64,000 nucleotides of DNA. Source: Pontederia crassipes. Its lineage: Eukaryota > Streptophyta > Magnoliopsida > Commelinales > Pontederiaceae. The first letter of the stretch is position 1. Each line of letters opens with the position of its first letter. Where the stretch lies: assembly GCA_030549335.1 (NCBI GenBank), contig CM060197.1:22084501-22148500 (forward strand), written 5' to 3'. Position numbers and translations under genes: made by a program. The notes beneath the pieces are model-generated. The model saw only the letters and a program-made list of their open reading frames with translations, was not told the DNA's origin and did not search any database. Positions 33,266 to 45,828 of the stretch are shown in pieces.

Positions 33266-33990
33266 GCCATCGTTTACTTGCCCATGCTAATTTCCTCTAT
33301 TTGTCATCGCTTGATTGTTGTTGGTGCCCTAAACTTTTGTTGTTAGCTCCTTATGTTTGAGTTATAAACCATTATAACTCCTTGTCATGTTGCTATTTTG
33401 ACTACCTACATGTGGAAGAGAGTTGCTTCGAATTCGTTTTAGATGATGTTCTTATTGTTCTTCTATGGCATAAGATGACTTTTTTTCTGTTGCGTTACCA
33501 ATCATGATTAATAATGCGTACAATATTTGTGGAAAGCAATCTGCAGATTTGTTTTTTTAATGCTTTTATGACTGTTAATGAGAAGAGTCAGGATGTTCAT
33601 AGCTTGCATTACATCGGCATTGGTACAATTATGGCAGGCCGTTTATATGATTGTTGGATCCTCAAGTAGTATGAATTGGATTGCTGTGTGTTTCTATTTC
33701 TATTTGGAAAATTGGGTTGAAATGCTCCTTAGTCATTTCAAAACCACTGTATCTCTAGGTGACAGTAGGAGGAAATGAATGCCTAACCATTTCCTTTGTT
33801 AATTTTTTGAATAGCAATGTAGTCGTGATTCCAGGAAGGAAACTTGTAGTAAGATTCATACTATTGTTATGCACATACGTGGTGTGGCATTATTTTCTAG
33901 ATATCTTTAAGGAGATGTGTTCATTGTATGTTCTCTGTTCTTTATTGCTTCATTTTTTCTTGTCTTTTCTGTTCTTTAGTTGTTAATGTA
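33266..33990. other. 3' flank of the WPP gene
   Basis: Untranslated and spacer DNA. Two short frames (about 66 and 75 codons) have no recognisable content. Confidence 0.5.
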
Positions 33991-33999
33991 ACTGAACAT

Positions 34000-34850
34000 T
34001 GTTTTTTTTAGAAAAGGAAGGATGGTCGCCAAATTATGGGCCATACAATTTTTATTAAAATGATATCATGGAGAATTTACAATTGTGAGTGTGCGGAGGC
34101 ACCGGAAAATGAAAAAAAGGGGGGTGTGCAAAGCCACATGGCACCCGCTGGTGCAGTGACCACTGTCGATGCTTACTCAAAACCTCACACTCTCTAAGCA
34201 AAAAGGAAATGTGTCGAACTATGTTTTCTACATGACACCGCGCCCCACCAAAAATAGTGTGGTTGCGATGTAGCCATATGGCCCAGGTGACTGCCAAAAA
34301 TCTCGCCAATGGGAGTCACCAACAATGACACCTGCACCTTATAATAATGACCCCCAGAAAGCATGAGACGTCGATAAATCCAACCCTGTGAGATGTGTCT
34401 GTCTTCAAGCCTCCCTTCTGTTCCTTGCTGCATAGAGCATAGGATACATCAGTTCTGGGTGCTCATCTCACCCTGTAGACCTTGGCGAGTACTCTCTATG
34501 CTGCGTAAGCCAAGCAAAAAACTTGAACTTTGAGTGTGTTGCGAGACCTCCAAATTAGCTTGCAGTCTATGAAGAGGCTCTTTGGAGCAGTACACTCTGG
34601 GAGGAAACGAAGGTAGATGGTGCAGGATGAGAACTGACTAGAGAGCCAAGTCCACCATTTGTCCTGGTGGCATATGGTCTAAAGTGAGAGATCCTCTTGT
34701 GCAGAACTAAGAACTCCGTGATAAGTGAGAAAAGTGACTAGGATCAGGTACATTGTGATGTGGGGAGGAGGTGGTGAGAGAGAGAGAGAGAGCGAAGGTG
34801 GCATTGCTGGCGTTGGCAGTGACACCACATGTGGACGCCCCATCTACAGG
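34000..34850 (-). mobile_element. 5'-truncated L1-type LINE fragment
   Basis: The minus-strand translation includes IWRSRNTLKVQVFCLAYAA (zf-RVT start, about 34500-34560) and later FLAVTWAIWLHRNHTIFGGA (about 34245-34305), the linker before RNase H typical of plant LINEs. The minus-strand 3' end carries AATAAAAATTGT and then an A-rich tail near 34000-34010. Frames are broken. A GA microsatellite at about 34776-34792 may mark its far border. Confidence 0.7.
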
Positions 34851-37771
34851 GAACCTCTACCCTAGAGTTCCACCTAGATGAGGAGGGGGGTTGCACTTTT
34901 GTCACTAGGGCTCATACAGAACCACCGTAACTAAATAATTTGTGCTACAAAGTTTGTAGCATTGATCATGCTATGCAGACATTTTACCAAATTGATCAAA
35001 TAACAGGAACCAATTATCAAGCTGAAAATTATGTGCGTTTGGGGAAGGGAATTCTAATCATTGAATAAACTTTGCCTGAATAAACTATGTTTCCTGGTTT
35101 GCATGTAGCCTTGAGTTGCTAAAAAAAAAGTAAATTTGAATGTGATGCCAGGGATGGGATTGAAGAGTTTTAATTTTTTGTGCAGTTGACAGTTAAGATG
35201 AACAATATCAGTGGGCTTGACAGTTTTCTTGACGTTCTGAGCAGTGTTAAGTACAAAACAAATTCCTAAAGAAATATAGAGGTTGGATTTCTAAGCGTTT
35301 GTTGAGCTGATAACTTTTTAGGTTATGTTTATTGAGCAGAATTTGATCAACATCTTTACCCTCTCTTCGAAGGGAAAAAAAAAATTGTCGAGCCAATCAA
35401 CTACCAAATATCAAGCCTCATTGATGCTCGAATATAGTGACTTTGCGAGAAGGGAATTTATATCTAATCTCATGTGGTATCAAAAAGGTCATGAAACTTT
35501 TCCTACCTCCTCCACTTTGGAATGCTAAGTGCTCTTGTTTGGGATTGAATATGTGGTGGAGATGTTACTGTGGAGTTTTTCCTCTAAATGTGTTGTCGAA
35601 TGAGAATCCTGATGTGAGCAGCTGGATTCCAGTTGACAAGAATAAGATCTTATTATTTATCTAGCATTATGGTTGTTAAGGGGTGAATGCTAACTAGAAG
35701 CAAAGAAACATCATTTGTACTGAGAAAGCAAAGGGACATGGTTAAGTCTTCATGTAAATCAGACATTTTGCGTACAAATAATTATGGTTCTAGTAGATTC
35801 TGTTTCATGGCGATTATTAATCCTGTTATTTGTCCTTGTTAACCTTTAAGATAAGTGTATGTATCTACTTGTATATATGTATCGTCAGGACGGTTTTTCT
35901 TTCTTCGAATGAAAATAAGTCGTTAACGGTGGTAAGCTCGCGTTTCTTTGTATCCTTTTCTGTTAATAATCCATGGCAGTGAAATGTGGATAACATTGAT
36001 AAAGCTGTCGTATGAGTTATGTTTTTTTTTTCCGAAGGTAGTATGAGTTATGTTTTATTTTGTAAATGGGCGATCTTCTGAACGAAATCCCTGTCAGCCA
36101 TGTTTCCTACAAAAATATTTTCCCGACTTTGAATGCCATGCTAATTGTCAGATGCAGCAGTTAAATATATAGAGCTTGAGCTTTTCAAGAGTTAACCTGT
36201 ATCAGGATTTGTATGAGGGGGCCTCATTATAAGGTCCATGCTTATATACTGGGCACATATTACTTCAGTTTTGAGTAGGATTATTTATTTTCTTGATTAT
36301 CCACTTGAGGTCTTGACTAATTCAAAGTTGGGATAATCCGGGATGTGAAAGGATACTAAAATAATCTAGTGGCCTTAGAATTTCAAGCTTCAGATTAATT
36401 AGAGTTCATTGAAGGCATGAACGGAGTCGAGTAGTCCATTTACTTATCAATGGGTGGGGCAATAAGTAGATCCCATCATGTGTGTGCAAAATATACATCT
36501 TTCATGAGAAGTTCATCCGTCGCTCATATTTAGGCATGATTCGGAATAACACAGATTAGATCATTTAAATTATGATTGGCACTTCTGAGTAGAAACCCCT
36601 TTTTTCTGTTGGCTGTGATAAATCCAAACACGACCCTAGTCACTTTTATTGACGTTCCAAGGATGCTACTTGTAATATCTTGCGAGACCACAATTGAGAT
36701 TACATACGGTAAATTAATCACCCAATAACATTAGGATCGAACTATTATGGACTTGTGAATTCATATCCATGTGAGCAAGAAATGCCAAATGCGTTGCGGC
36801 TTTCGGAAGGTTTAGTAATCAAATTGTGTAACAATGTGCGACAGCATCATGGGGGAAATCAATTATACCCTCTGCTCAGTCCTAATTAAGATTGAGTTTG
36901 ACATGATTAGGACCCCACCACCACCACCAAAATTATTGACCTGCCACAAAAGAAAAGTGAGAAAAATCTCATAATCACAAAACAAAAGCTCTCTCCCAAA
37001 TTTAAGGACGCCAAGCTACCCTACAACATCATGCTACTCTTCTTCTCTTCATGCATCATGTAGTTCTTATATAGCTGTCACTGTTATTATTTAAATTAAT
37101 ATAAACAGTAAAGTGAACAGTATTTCGCATCCATAGACAAAAGAAGTAGCAACACGAAAAAGTTTTAAACACTCTCACTCAGTGTTTCTTTGCCGTAATC
37201 ATTTGGTTTCATTTTTTTCATGGACTTCTCTGATGTTGTGAATTGTAATTGTCCAGCTTAAACTAATCTAAGCAAACAATTCATGGTGGCCTTCGGTATC
37301 TTCTGGTAAGAGGTGTACTATTAATTTGAATGCCCCTCACCAAATCCTCCTTTTAGGTGAGCTTAATGAACAGATTGCGGACAGACTTTTCTCATCCTTG
37401 AAATTGGGGGACATGTGAATTTCAAGTGCTAGGTTCTGATGTTCCTAATTATAAGTAAAAAGGAAAAAAAATTTTCTATGTGCTTATAAGAACTTGGAAA
37501 CAAAGCAAAGGAAAGCTTACTTGGATACGAAGCCAGCCACTATATTGGAAAAATATCCTACGCATAGATTTTGCTTCGACATTGGAGCTGTTGGATCCAA
37601 TGCAGGCGTTTAGATCACACCCCAACCAACCAGAAAAAACAGAAGTTGGACTCCCTCCATGTCCAGCAAAATTTGAGCACAGTTGCAGTGGATATCGGGA
37701 TGCTGTTATAGAAATTGAAAAAACACTGCAACAGCGGACCGTCACTTCCTTTTCTCCTACCAAGAGAGAAT
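34851..37771. other. Intergenic spacer, no gene seen
   Basis: Mixed-composition DNA. Frames of 60-75 codons at 35325-35664 and elsewhere have no recognisable domain. It contains a small duplication at 36009-36055 (see findings). Promoter elements of the next gene are not obvious. Confidence 0.5.
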
Positions 37772-38626
37772 ATGGGGGAGGTCATCAAGATACTAAGAAG
37801 ATCCATCCATGCATTCTCCCAGAACTACCACTCGCTGGCGCTGGTAGCTACTTTCCTTGCCTTCCCGGTCTCGGCCGCGAGCCTTCTATCGCAGTCCGTG
37901 AGCTTCGCTGGCTCACCGAACTTCCGGACGGCTTCGCATTGCTTCCGGCTGCTGTTTGAGGCTGCCGGATTCCCTTCGTCCCCGTTGTTTTCCCTCCTGA
38001 GCTTCAAGCTCTCGCTCGCCATATTCCTTTTCATGTCCACTCTCCCCTTCACCCTCACCTTGCTAATTCTGGCCAAAGCATCCATCTTCAGGATCATCCA
38101 TGGGAGGCATCCAAGGCTCAGGCCGTCACTGTCGGCGTTGATCACGTCCCTCCTCCATGTCTACCCGTCCCTACTCCTCGCGCATCTCTCCGGCTGCCTC
38201 CTGATCCTCTCGGCAAACGCCGCAGTCGTGTCCGCACTGTTTCTATCCTTCAACACCTTGGACATACTCCACGTCTCGTCGACCACCTCCGCGCCGTTCC
38301 TCTCTGCGGCGGGCGTCGTCTCTTACGACGACGACAGCGGCGGGTGCCTCGCCATTCTCAAGGCCCTCGTGCTCGGATTAGCGTCCGTCGAAGCGTTGTT
38401 CCAGTACAGGGTGGTCAGGCCGTACCGCCGGTCCGGCGTGATCCGCGGGTCGGCGATCTGGGAGGCCTTCTGCATCACGTACATGCATTCCCTCCTCCTC
38501 GTCCTCGACGCCGTCATTGCCTGCACGTTTGTCATGAACTGTAAGAGCGTCCAGAGGTCTCCGTGGGCCGAGTGCCGTCGCCCAAGTCGCAAGGACTGGG
38601 AAGACGAGGTGCCTGTGGAAGTCTGA
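37772..38626 (+). CDS. Multi-pass membrane protein of unknown function, single exon
   Basis: The product is 284 aa. A short amphipathic basic head (MGEVIKILRRSIHAF) is followed by hydrophobic segments at about residues 20-44, 72-108, 118-160, 192-212 and 232-256. The C-terminal tail is hydrophilic, with RPSRKDWEDEVPVEV at the end. The GC-rich third positions match the other host genes. I do not recognise a named family; the layout resembles plant-specific integral membrane proteins with no assigned role. The start at 37772 is preferred over an in-frame Met 19 codons upstream because the upstream residues are polar and poorly biased. It looks intact. Confidence 0.82.
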   Translation: MGEVIKILRRSIHAFSQNYHSLALVATFLAFPVSAASLLSQSVSFAGSPNFRTASHCFRLLFEAAGFPSSPLFSLLSFKLSLAIFLFMSTLPFTLTLLILAKASIFRIIHGRHPRLRPSLSALITSLLHVYPSLLLAHLSGCLLILSANAAVVSALFLSFNTLDILHVSSTTSAPFLSAAGVVSYDDDSGGCLAILKALVLGLASVEALFQYRVVRPYRRSGVIRGSAIWEAFCITYMHSLLLVLDAVIACTFVMNCKSVQRSPWAECRRPSRKDWEDEVPVEV

Positions 38627-39392
38627 CGTACGGTCATCTGTTCATTGGCGCTTCATGCCAATTTTTATACGTCTCCGCAGTGTTTGCACGCTCTAAATCC
38701 AAAAATCCAAACGAGTTCTAAAGACATGTAATCAACTTATTATCAGATTACTAGAAGAAAAATAAACAAGAAAAGAATCACATTAGCTTCTGAACTGATT
38801 TGTCCACGACTAGATAATATTATGACTTTATGCTAATTAGCTAGATGAAATTTCAAATCTTTAATTAAACCTCTAAGTTTTCGGACAAAGCTTTGCAATG
38901 AATCACAGCATAATGGTGAAAGCAAAGAAGGTTCAAGGTCAAAGAACTTAATACAAATTCATTTTTATCTTGGAGAAAAATGATAGCCAAGTCCATGAGC
39001 TAAAATATATAATTCCTTTCGAATAATATGAATCTTGACAGAAATCCAACCGGGCATTGATCTGAGACAATGGTTTCATTTTGGAATGCACGAGCCAAAC
39101 AGAACACTATTACTTCTCTGTGTCAACTGGAAATTTTCTTGCGGTAACCGGAGGTGTCGCGGACCATAAAAAGAGCCCGTTTCCATCATGAAATAAAAAA
39201 ATCTTATATATATTAAAAGAAAAGAAATCTTAGGACAAAAAGAAATAATTTTTTATATCCTATAATATTGTCCTAAACTACATAATTTAAACAATCCAAA
39301 TCATTTTTTGATTGTAGTCTATATCTAAATAATTAAAATAAATAATTGGTTTGATCAGCACCAATTACTCACAGATATGTTAAAAGTTTGGA
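38627..39392. other. 3' flank and AT-rich spacer
   Basis: No coding signal was recognised. Confidence 0.5.
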
Positions 39393-39949
39393 TAAATTAA
39401 ACCAAATATCCTCAACTTCGCCATTTTTTTAGTATTATCCTTCAAAGACTACATTTCATCTTATAACTTATTTTACAGAATGCCCTTTCGATCGAAAATA
39501 TCAAGTATCATGTTCATTCAACTGACATGGCATTTAGTTTTCTTAAAAAAATATAAAATATTAAAATAATAGTAAAAAAGAAAAAAAAGAAAAGAGAGCC
39601 CTCTTACGTGGTCGTCAACAGTTATCCTCTTCGGCGCTGGAGAGAAGGGGGCGCATCACACCCCCCTTCGGTGCTTCCTCTGGCGTTGAGCCGGCCCCCT
39701 CTTGAACCACCAATTTTTTTTATTTTTTAATATTATTTTATTTTTTAATAATATCATGTCGGACTTTTCTGCTTGTGTGGTGGATAGAGAAATTGTCACG
39801 TGACGCTATGTCAACATAGTCATAAAAAATTGTATATCAAAGGTCAAAATAATAGTTGGTGAAAAAAGTTAAAAGATAAATGATACTCTTGTTACACAAT
39901 AAAATTGGAGGGTAGCGTTAGGAAACGTGAGGGTATGTGGTGTAACTTT
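39393..39949. mobile_element. Second copy of the long-TIR family seen at 857-1947
   Basis: The left end TAAATTAAACCAAATATCC and the reverse complement of the right end (AAAAGTTACACCACATACCC) match each other and the ends of the 857-1947 element, including the inner TATCCTYCAA block. The core at 39596-39715 is GC-rich, with AGGGGGCGCATC and CACCCCCCTTCGG, a short version of the G-run/C-run core. About half the length of the first copy; no coding capacity. Confidence 0.6.
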
Positions 39950-40346
39950 TCTTAAAAAGTTCATATAATAATTAAATCTTTTATGTAAACAATATAATCA
40001 TAATTATTATTGTATTCTATTGATATCTATAAAATCACTAATTTGTTGGATCCAGACCAACTACTTATAAAAGTGGTCGTGATAATTAAATTAATTATTA
40101 ATGTATTCTATAATTATTAAAATAATTAAAATCACTAAATTATTAGATTAGGATCTACTACTCATGAGACTACTAAATTGTTCGCATAGTAATGAAATCT
40201 GAGGCCAACTATTAAATTCTTTCATTATTTTTTATATTATTTATTTATTTATTTTATTGGCTCATGAAAAGGTTAACAAGAAGATTAAGTAGTACATAAA
40301 GCAATAAGTTATATTTGATAATTTATATTTTAATAAAATTTATATT

Positions 40347-40776
40347 ATGATCTATATGATCGTTGTACGATTTCTTCAGCTTCTGCACTTGATCGATCAA
40401 TCGGACTATCGATCGGTATTGTCGCGGCGTCAACCAGGCCAGGCTCAGTTTTGATCGGTCGACCAACATCTCCATTCGGTCGACCAGTATTGTCTCGACT
40501 GACCTTCTTTGCTTCAACCTTCAAGTTGATCGACCTGCACTATTTTGAGCATAACATTTTGGACAATTATCCAAATTAAATAGCTAACATGATTCTCTAC
40601 AACTTTGATATTTATCATTTATCCAGAATCTAATAAAATTATAGTCAATTATTTAACCAAAATTAGTACATAAAGGTATCCATTTTTCTTTAAACTTTTT
40701 CAGCATTTGACTTTAATCTTTCAATGTTTATATCATCAAAATATAATTTTATATGACATTAAAACTTTACTCAACA
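40347..40776 (-). repeat. 3' LTR (partial) of the copia-type remnant
   Basis: It begins TGTTGAGTAAAG next to the polypurine tract and matches the first part of the 5' LTR. The far part is absent. Confidence 0.65.
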
Positions 40777-42926
40777 ATCTCCCCCTTTTTTTTTGAAGAC
40801 AAATTGAGAAAATGAAACTTATACAAGTTACGAAAAAGTTGTAAAATATTATAAAATTAATTTTACTTCCCCTAAAACATAACTTTCCTTACAGTAATAG
40901 ATATTAACATAAGTACTAATTGTAAGGTACTCTTCATATAAATTTAAATTCATATTATATTTCACGTAGCTTTTCTTACAATGATAGATATTAACATAAG
41001 TACTAATTGTAAGGTACTCTTCATATAAATTTGAATTCATATTATATTTCTCTCCATTTTGTTTCATAAAAAAATAGTTTACACATGAAGCATTTGACAA
41101 TATGTAACTCTTCCGTAATCATGTCATCTTTAAAAATGTTATTCTCCCATTTTTCCATATAAGAAACATGTAAAGTTACAAAAAAAATTTGTTTCATATA
41201 TAAAATATGCGATAGGCAAAAATAACTTCCCCTAAATTTATGGTTATTTTATAATAGTAAAATGAAATTAAATTGATCTAAAAGTCTTGAAAGCCACAAG
41301 TCTAAAAAACATTGCATTAAAAATCAAAATTTCGCATAAAACTTTGATGCAACAATGATATCAAATGATATGTTAAAATAAAGTTAGAAGAATTTAACTA
41401 TCACTATGATCATTTTTTTCTATTTTATATATTCCTCTTTTCTTTCAAAGAAATAGTGATTTTGAAATTTTAAATAAAATAAAACAGTAAATGATACTTT
41501 TGCCATAACCTTCATGTCTTCACATTTTCAAATTCAATTATCCTTTGCTTTGCATGTGAGGCACACCTGAAAAACAATTATGTGACCTTTGATACTCAAA
41601 TTTTTTTGAGTCCTATTTTGTTACTCAAGGTTCCTTTTGAAAGCCGCGTCAATTTCATGCTCATATTAATAGATTTTCTAATTTGACATTTAAATGAATA
41701 ATGATAATAAGCATTATTCATATTAATGACAAATATAAGTGATCTAATAAAGTGATTATGATCATATCCAAACTTCAAAGTATCATTATAGGAGACGTGA
41801 GAATGTTTAATATAAAAATGATCATAAAAATTTTTATTCTTCAAATAATAATCTTTGGCATGTTTTGGCTCTGAAGAATAAGAATATTTCAAATAATATC
41901 ATTTTGTGTTTTTGACATTTTTCTTCAAGTTCATTTTCTTTTTATAATCATTAGAGTTTACAAATATTTTAATAGGCTTTTGAACGTTCCTAGTATCTTT
42001 AAAAGACATAACACTTTTAACATATAAAGCATTTTGTAAATGAGTTATTTTCTTTTGCGATTCATTTTGTAATATAATAACTTTGAGTTCTCTATCTTTA
42101 AAACTTCATCATTTTTAATTTCTAAGGAGAGTGAATTAATTTTCTTTATCAAATTTTCATTTTCAACTAAACATTCATTCTTTTCATTTTTAAAATTTTT
42201 AAAATCATTTTTCATAATATGAAGATCATTCATCAATGTTTCATTTTGAACTAGACAAGTATCTTTTTTTTCTTTCAAAATTCAAACTCATTTTTCAAAG
42301 CAATATATTCATTAATATTCCATTTTTCTTTTTAAGAGAAAGATGCTTTTGAATAAGAGAAGCAAATTCTTTATGAACATCAAAAGCGATATCAACATCA
42401 TCATCACTATCACTACAGGAATAAGATAAAATTGATGTTACCTCATTATCCTCACTTTTTGCCATTAAACATAACACCTCATCTTTTGATGTCGTAAATG
42501 TAGAGGTACCGTTTTCTTCATTGTCCGCATCCGATGTGCTCTTTTTGTCAAATCACTCCTTTCATAACTATTTAACAAAACTTGCCAAATCTCATGAGAA
42601 GTGGAGCATTTAAAAATAAGATTCATGTCATAAGAATCTAAATAGGAATAAAATACATTTTTGACAATGTAGTCAAGTTTTTCAACCGACATTTGAAAAT
42701 TGTTATATTCAAAAAATGGAAGAACAATAGAAATACCATTTAAAATCTTCTTTCGCTTTTCGAACCATTTTCTATAATTTGCCTTCATTCTAAGTTTTCA
42801 AGAAGAAAATGAATAGTCCTTAAAATTCGGTAGATCGAAAATGGAAGAAACTTCTTCAAAAAATGGTGTCATGTTCTAAAAGATGGTTAAGTTTTTAAAA
42901 ATAAATAAGAGCAACCTCATACCAAT

Positions 42927-44071
42927 TGTAAGATCCCAAAAGCACCAAGAGGGGGGAGGGGGAATTAGTGTTAAAAACTGAAAATGTCGATTCCACAAAA
43001 TACGTTGTAAAAACTTAAAATCAATTCGTTGATCCTTTTAAAATCAATGCAATTTAGATCATAAACATAATATGAGAGGGGGGAGAGAGAGAAAGCAACA
43101 CGGTGGTTGTTGACAAGGTTCGGCCATACCTTAGCCTACATCCTCGCTCCGACTTCTCGACCTCGAGGACGCCGGAGATTCCACTAAACTCTTCCTCTGT
43201 TCCAAATGGGGCAAGGAAGAAAAGTCCTTTACATCAACCACATTTTTTCTGTTTCGAGTGGCAAGGCTGTCTCTCCTCTTAGGAAGCTAATCTTTTCTCT
43301 TGTTCAAAAGGTAAGATATGAAACTTCTTTTACATATGAGCTCTCTCTATTTTTCTGAACAATTATTTCTCTCTTTTACAATGACAAGCTCACAAGAGTA
43401 GAAGAGAGAAAGACTAAAATAAAAACTTTAAAGAAAGGATTTTTTTTATAACTTAAAGTTTTTGTTTTGATAACATTGTGGGTCTTTACTTCTGACTTTG
43501 GCACTTTTTTATAGGCTTTGGTATGTGAAAAATTCTTTCAGAAATTGTTCAATAATTTTCTCCTTCAAAATTGACCGTTACTGTTCATTTGAGCTGTGAA
43601 CCGGTCGACTGCAATAATGGACCGGTTGATCTGTCTATATGATCGTTGCACGATTTCTTCATCTTTTGCACTTGGTCGGTCGACCGGACTATCGACCGAT
43701 AAATCGACCAGTATTGTCTCGGTGTCAATCTGGGCAGGTTTAGTTTTGATCGGTCGACCGGTATTGTCTCGACCGGCTTTCTTTGCTTCGACCAATTGGT
43801 TGACCGACCTGCACTATTTTGAACATAATATTTTATACAATTATCCAAATTAGATAATTTTGAATCCTATAGATAGCTAACATGATTCTCTACAACTTTG
43901 ATATTTATCTTTTATCCAAAATTTAATAAAATCGTAGTCAATTATTTAATCAAATTTAGTGTATAAAATTATCCATTTTTCTTTAAACTTTTTCAGCATT
44001 TAACTTTAATCTTTCGAAGTTTGTATAATAAAAAATATAATTTTATATGGCATCTAAACTTTACTCCAACA
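42927..44071 (-). repeat. 5' LTR of the copia-type remnant
   Basis: It begins TGTTGGAGTAAAG and ends CTTACA beside the primer-binding site. It includes a cluster of GGTCGACCG-type motifs at about 43600-43810, also present in its partner LTR. Confidence 0.7.
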
Positions 44072-45600
44072 TTAGGATGTGTGCTCACGTAGATTTTCAC
44101 CGTGATGTTAAGTTTTAATTAGCCATTATATTATGTTATCATTACAAGTATGTGTTAAGGTTATGAAATGTCGAAAAAGAAAATTATAAATGCAACACCG
44201 TCTAGATTTTGACCTTTAAATCAGAGTTAAATTTTGGGATCTTTACAAAGAGGGGAGGGGAGAGAGGGCGTGCATATGTCATGGGAGGATCCTGAACGGA
44301 AGTCCTCTTGTATGGACGATTCATTTTTTACTTAAGGGCTCATGGGGTGGACGTATGAGAAATTAGATGAATGGTTGTGGATGAATGAGCACATCTTCAA
44401 ATGATTTCGAAGTGACAACTAGACACACTAAAATCTGCATTAAAAACAAATTACTTAATTACAAAGACTTTGGGGGAATATTAAATATATTATCTAGTCT
44501 CTACTAATATATTATACATAATTGGTATATCATCATAGTTTAAATTAAGTGCACTTATTACAAGATCGTTATATCAATCAATTTTATATATACAAAAGTG
44601 AGGTTCAAAGAAAAAAAATTACATGAGAATAGGATGTCTATAGACAATGTCCAAAGATGAACATACAGCATCAGACATGACGCGAAATATGGGTGATAAT
44701 TTTCTCCACCTAAGTCGTTGATGTCATCAGCACCATTGCTCTAAGGTCGAGCTAGGACTTGAATGTTGGCACCATTTGATGAGACTACATCGCCGAGGGC
44801 TTCGTCTTTGTCACATTCGGAGTTGCCTTATGTTAGTTTATTACAACATGAGTCATCACACCTAGAAAGGCTGACCTTAAGAAACTATCATGGAATATTG
44901 AGTGTTGACGAAACCTTTAGGAAAGCTCCAATAGATAAGTCACCTTCAGAATTCAAAAGGTACCTTGAAAATACGTCTTCTCGTTGACTTTACTGAAATT
45001 TACCATCAACTAAGTCATCCACTTGATATCTATGATCAAGCATCTTTTCACTTGCTCGGTTTTTTAACATCTCTATGTTATAGGAACTAAAACAAGAACT
45101 ATAAAAAGGTATCGTTAAATATCAATGTCAATACTACATTATTTTGTCCTTTACTTTCTATACCAAAAAAGACGATGACAGTCAATACGAGCCAAGATAA
45201 AAAGATTTAAAAAGGTTATTTTACCTTATCACATTTCCTCCTTGTCACTTTTATTTCTGCTACCTACAAACTACCCAAGCTGTGATCGGAAAAGAGGCCT
45301 AGAGTAGCTGTTTATATACCTTTAAATTTTATGTCTTTATTAATTACTTTGTTTTTGTTATTTAAGCGAGTAAATGTTGCAAAGTGAATTGATTGCATTA
45401 TCGAGTAAAATGGTCCTGAAACATAAACGGAAGTCACAAGTAGTAGTCTGTTCGACTGAACAAAAAAGAACAATTATATAACTCGTCATACACATTGTAC
45501 AAAATGTAACTTCTGTTCTGGTATACATATGGAGAAAAATTACAACGGTAACAGTGGCTAAGAGGGATGGCACATTAACAACAGCCATCTCTTCAGCAAG
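44072..45600. other. Intergenic spacer, no gene seen
   Basis: A 74-codon frame at 44763-44987 has no recognisable domain. The rest is AT-rich. Confidence 0.5.
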
Positions 45601-45828
45601 CACATAATAATATACAGTGATACAAAAGTGGACCTTTTGTCCAAAAGTGAATCATCCCCCAGAAGCGTGATATTCTGGTTCCTGTGAGCTAGACTGCTGC
45701 TGCAGCTTCTTCTGCAGCTTTGCTAACTGACATTCCAGCATATATATTCACTTCGGAAATCAAAATACCAGTCAGGGCATTGTCTGTTGCTGCCTAAGTT
45801 TGTGGACGTAATAGAAGGGTTGATTGGA
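45601..45828 (-). other. 3' untranslated region of the WRKY gene (inferred)
   Basis: Minus-strand continuation after the TAA at 45829-45831. No poly-A signal of full consensus was identified with certainty. Confidence 0.4.

Larger units (their letters stand above)
40347..44071 (-). mobile_element. Copia-type LTR retrotransposon remnant, gag only
   Basis: Read on the minus strand: 5' LTR (about 1.15 kb), a primer-binding site matching initiator methionine tRNA (ATTGGTATGAG, at about 42916-42926), a gag-like region, a polypurine tract (AAAGGGGGAGA, about 40778-40788), and a 3' LTR of which about 430 bp remain. Recognisable gag stretches such as SHEIWQVLLNSYERSDLTK place it with copia-type gag. 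No protease, integrase or reverse transcriptase is seen. It is a broken, non-autonomous fossil with several breaks. The two LTRs differ clearly by eye, so it is not a recent insertion. Confidence 0.72.

Noticed and set aside
35325-35664. Two overlapping short frames
   Set aside because: No family resemblance and weak bias. They could be remnants, but nothing supports a call.
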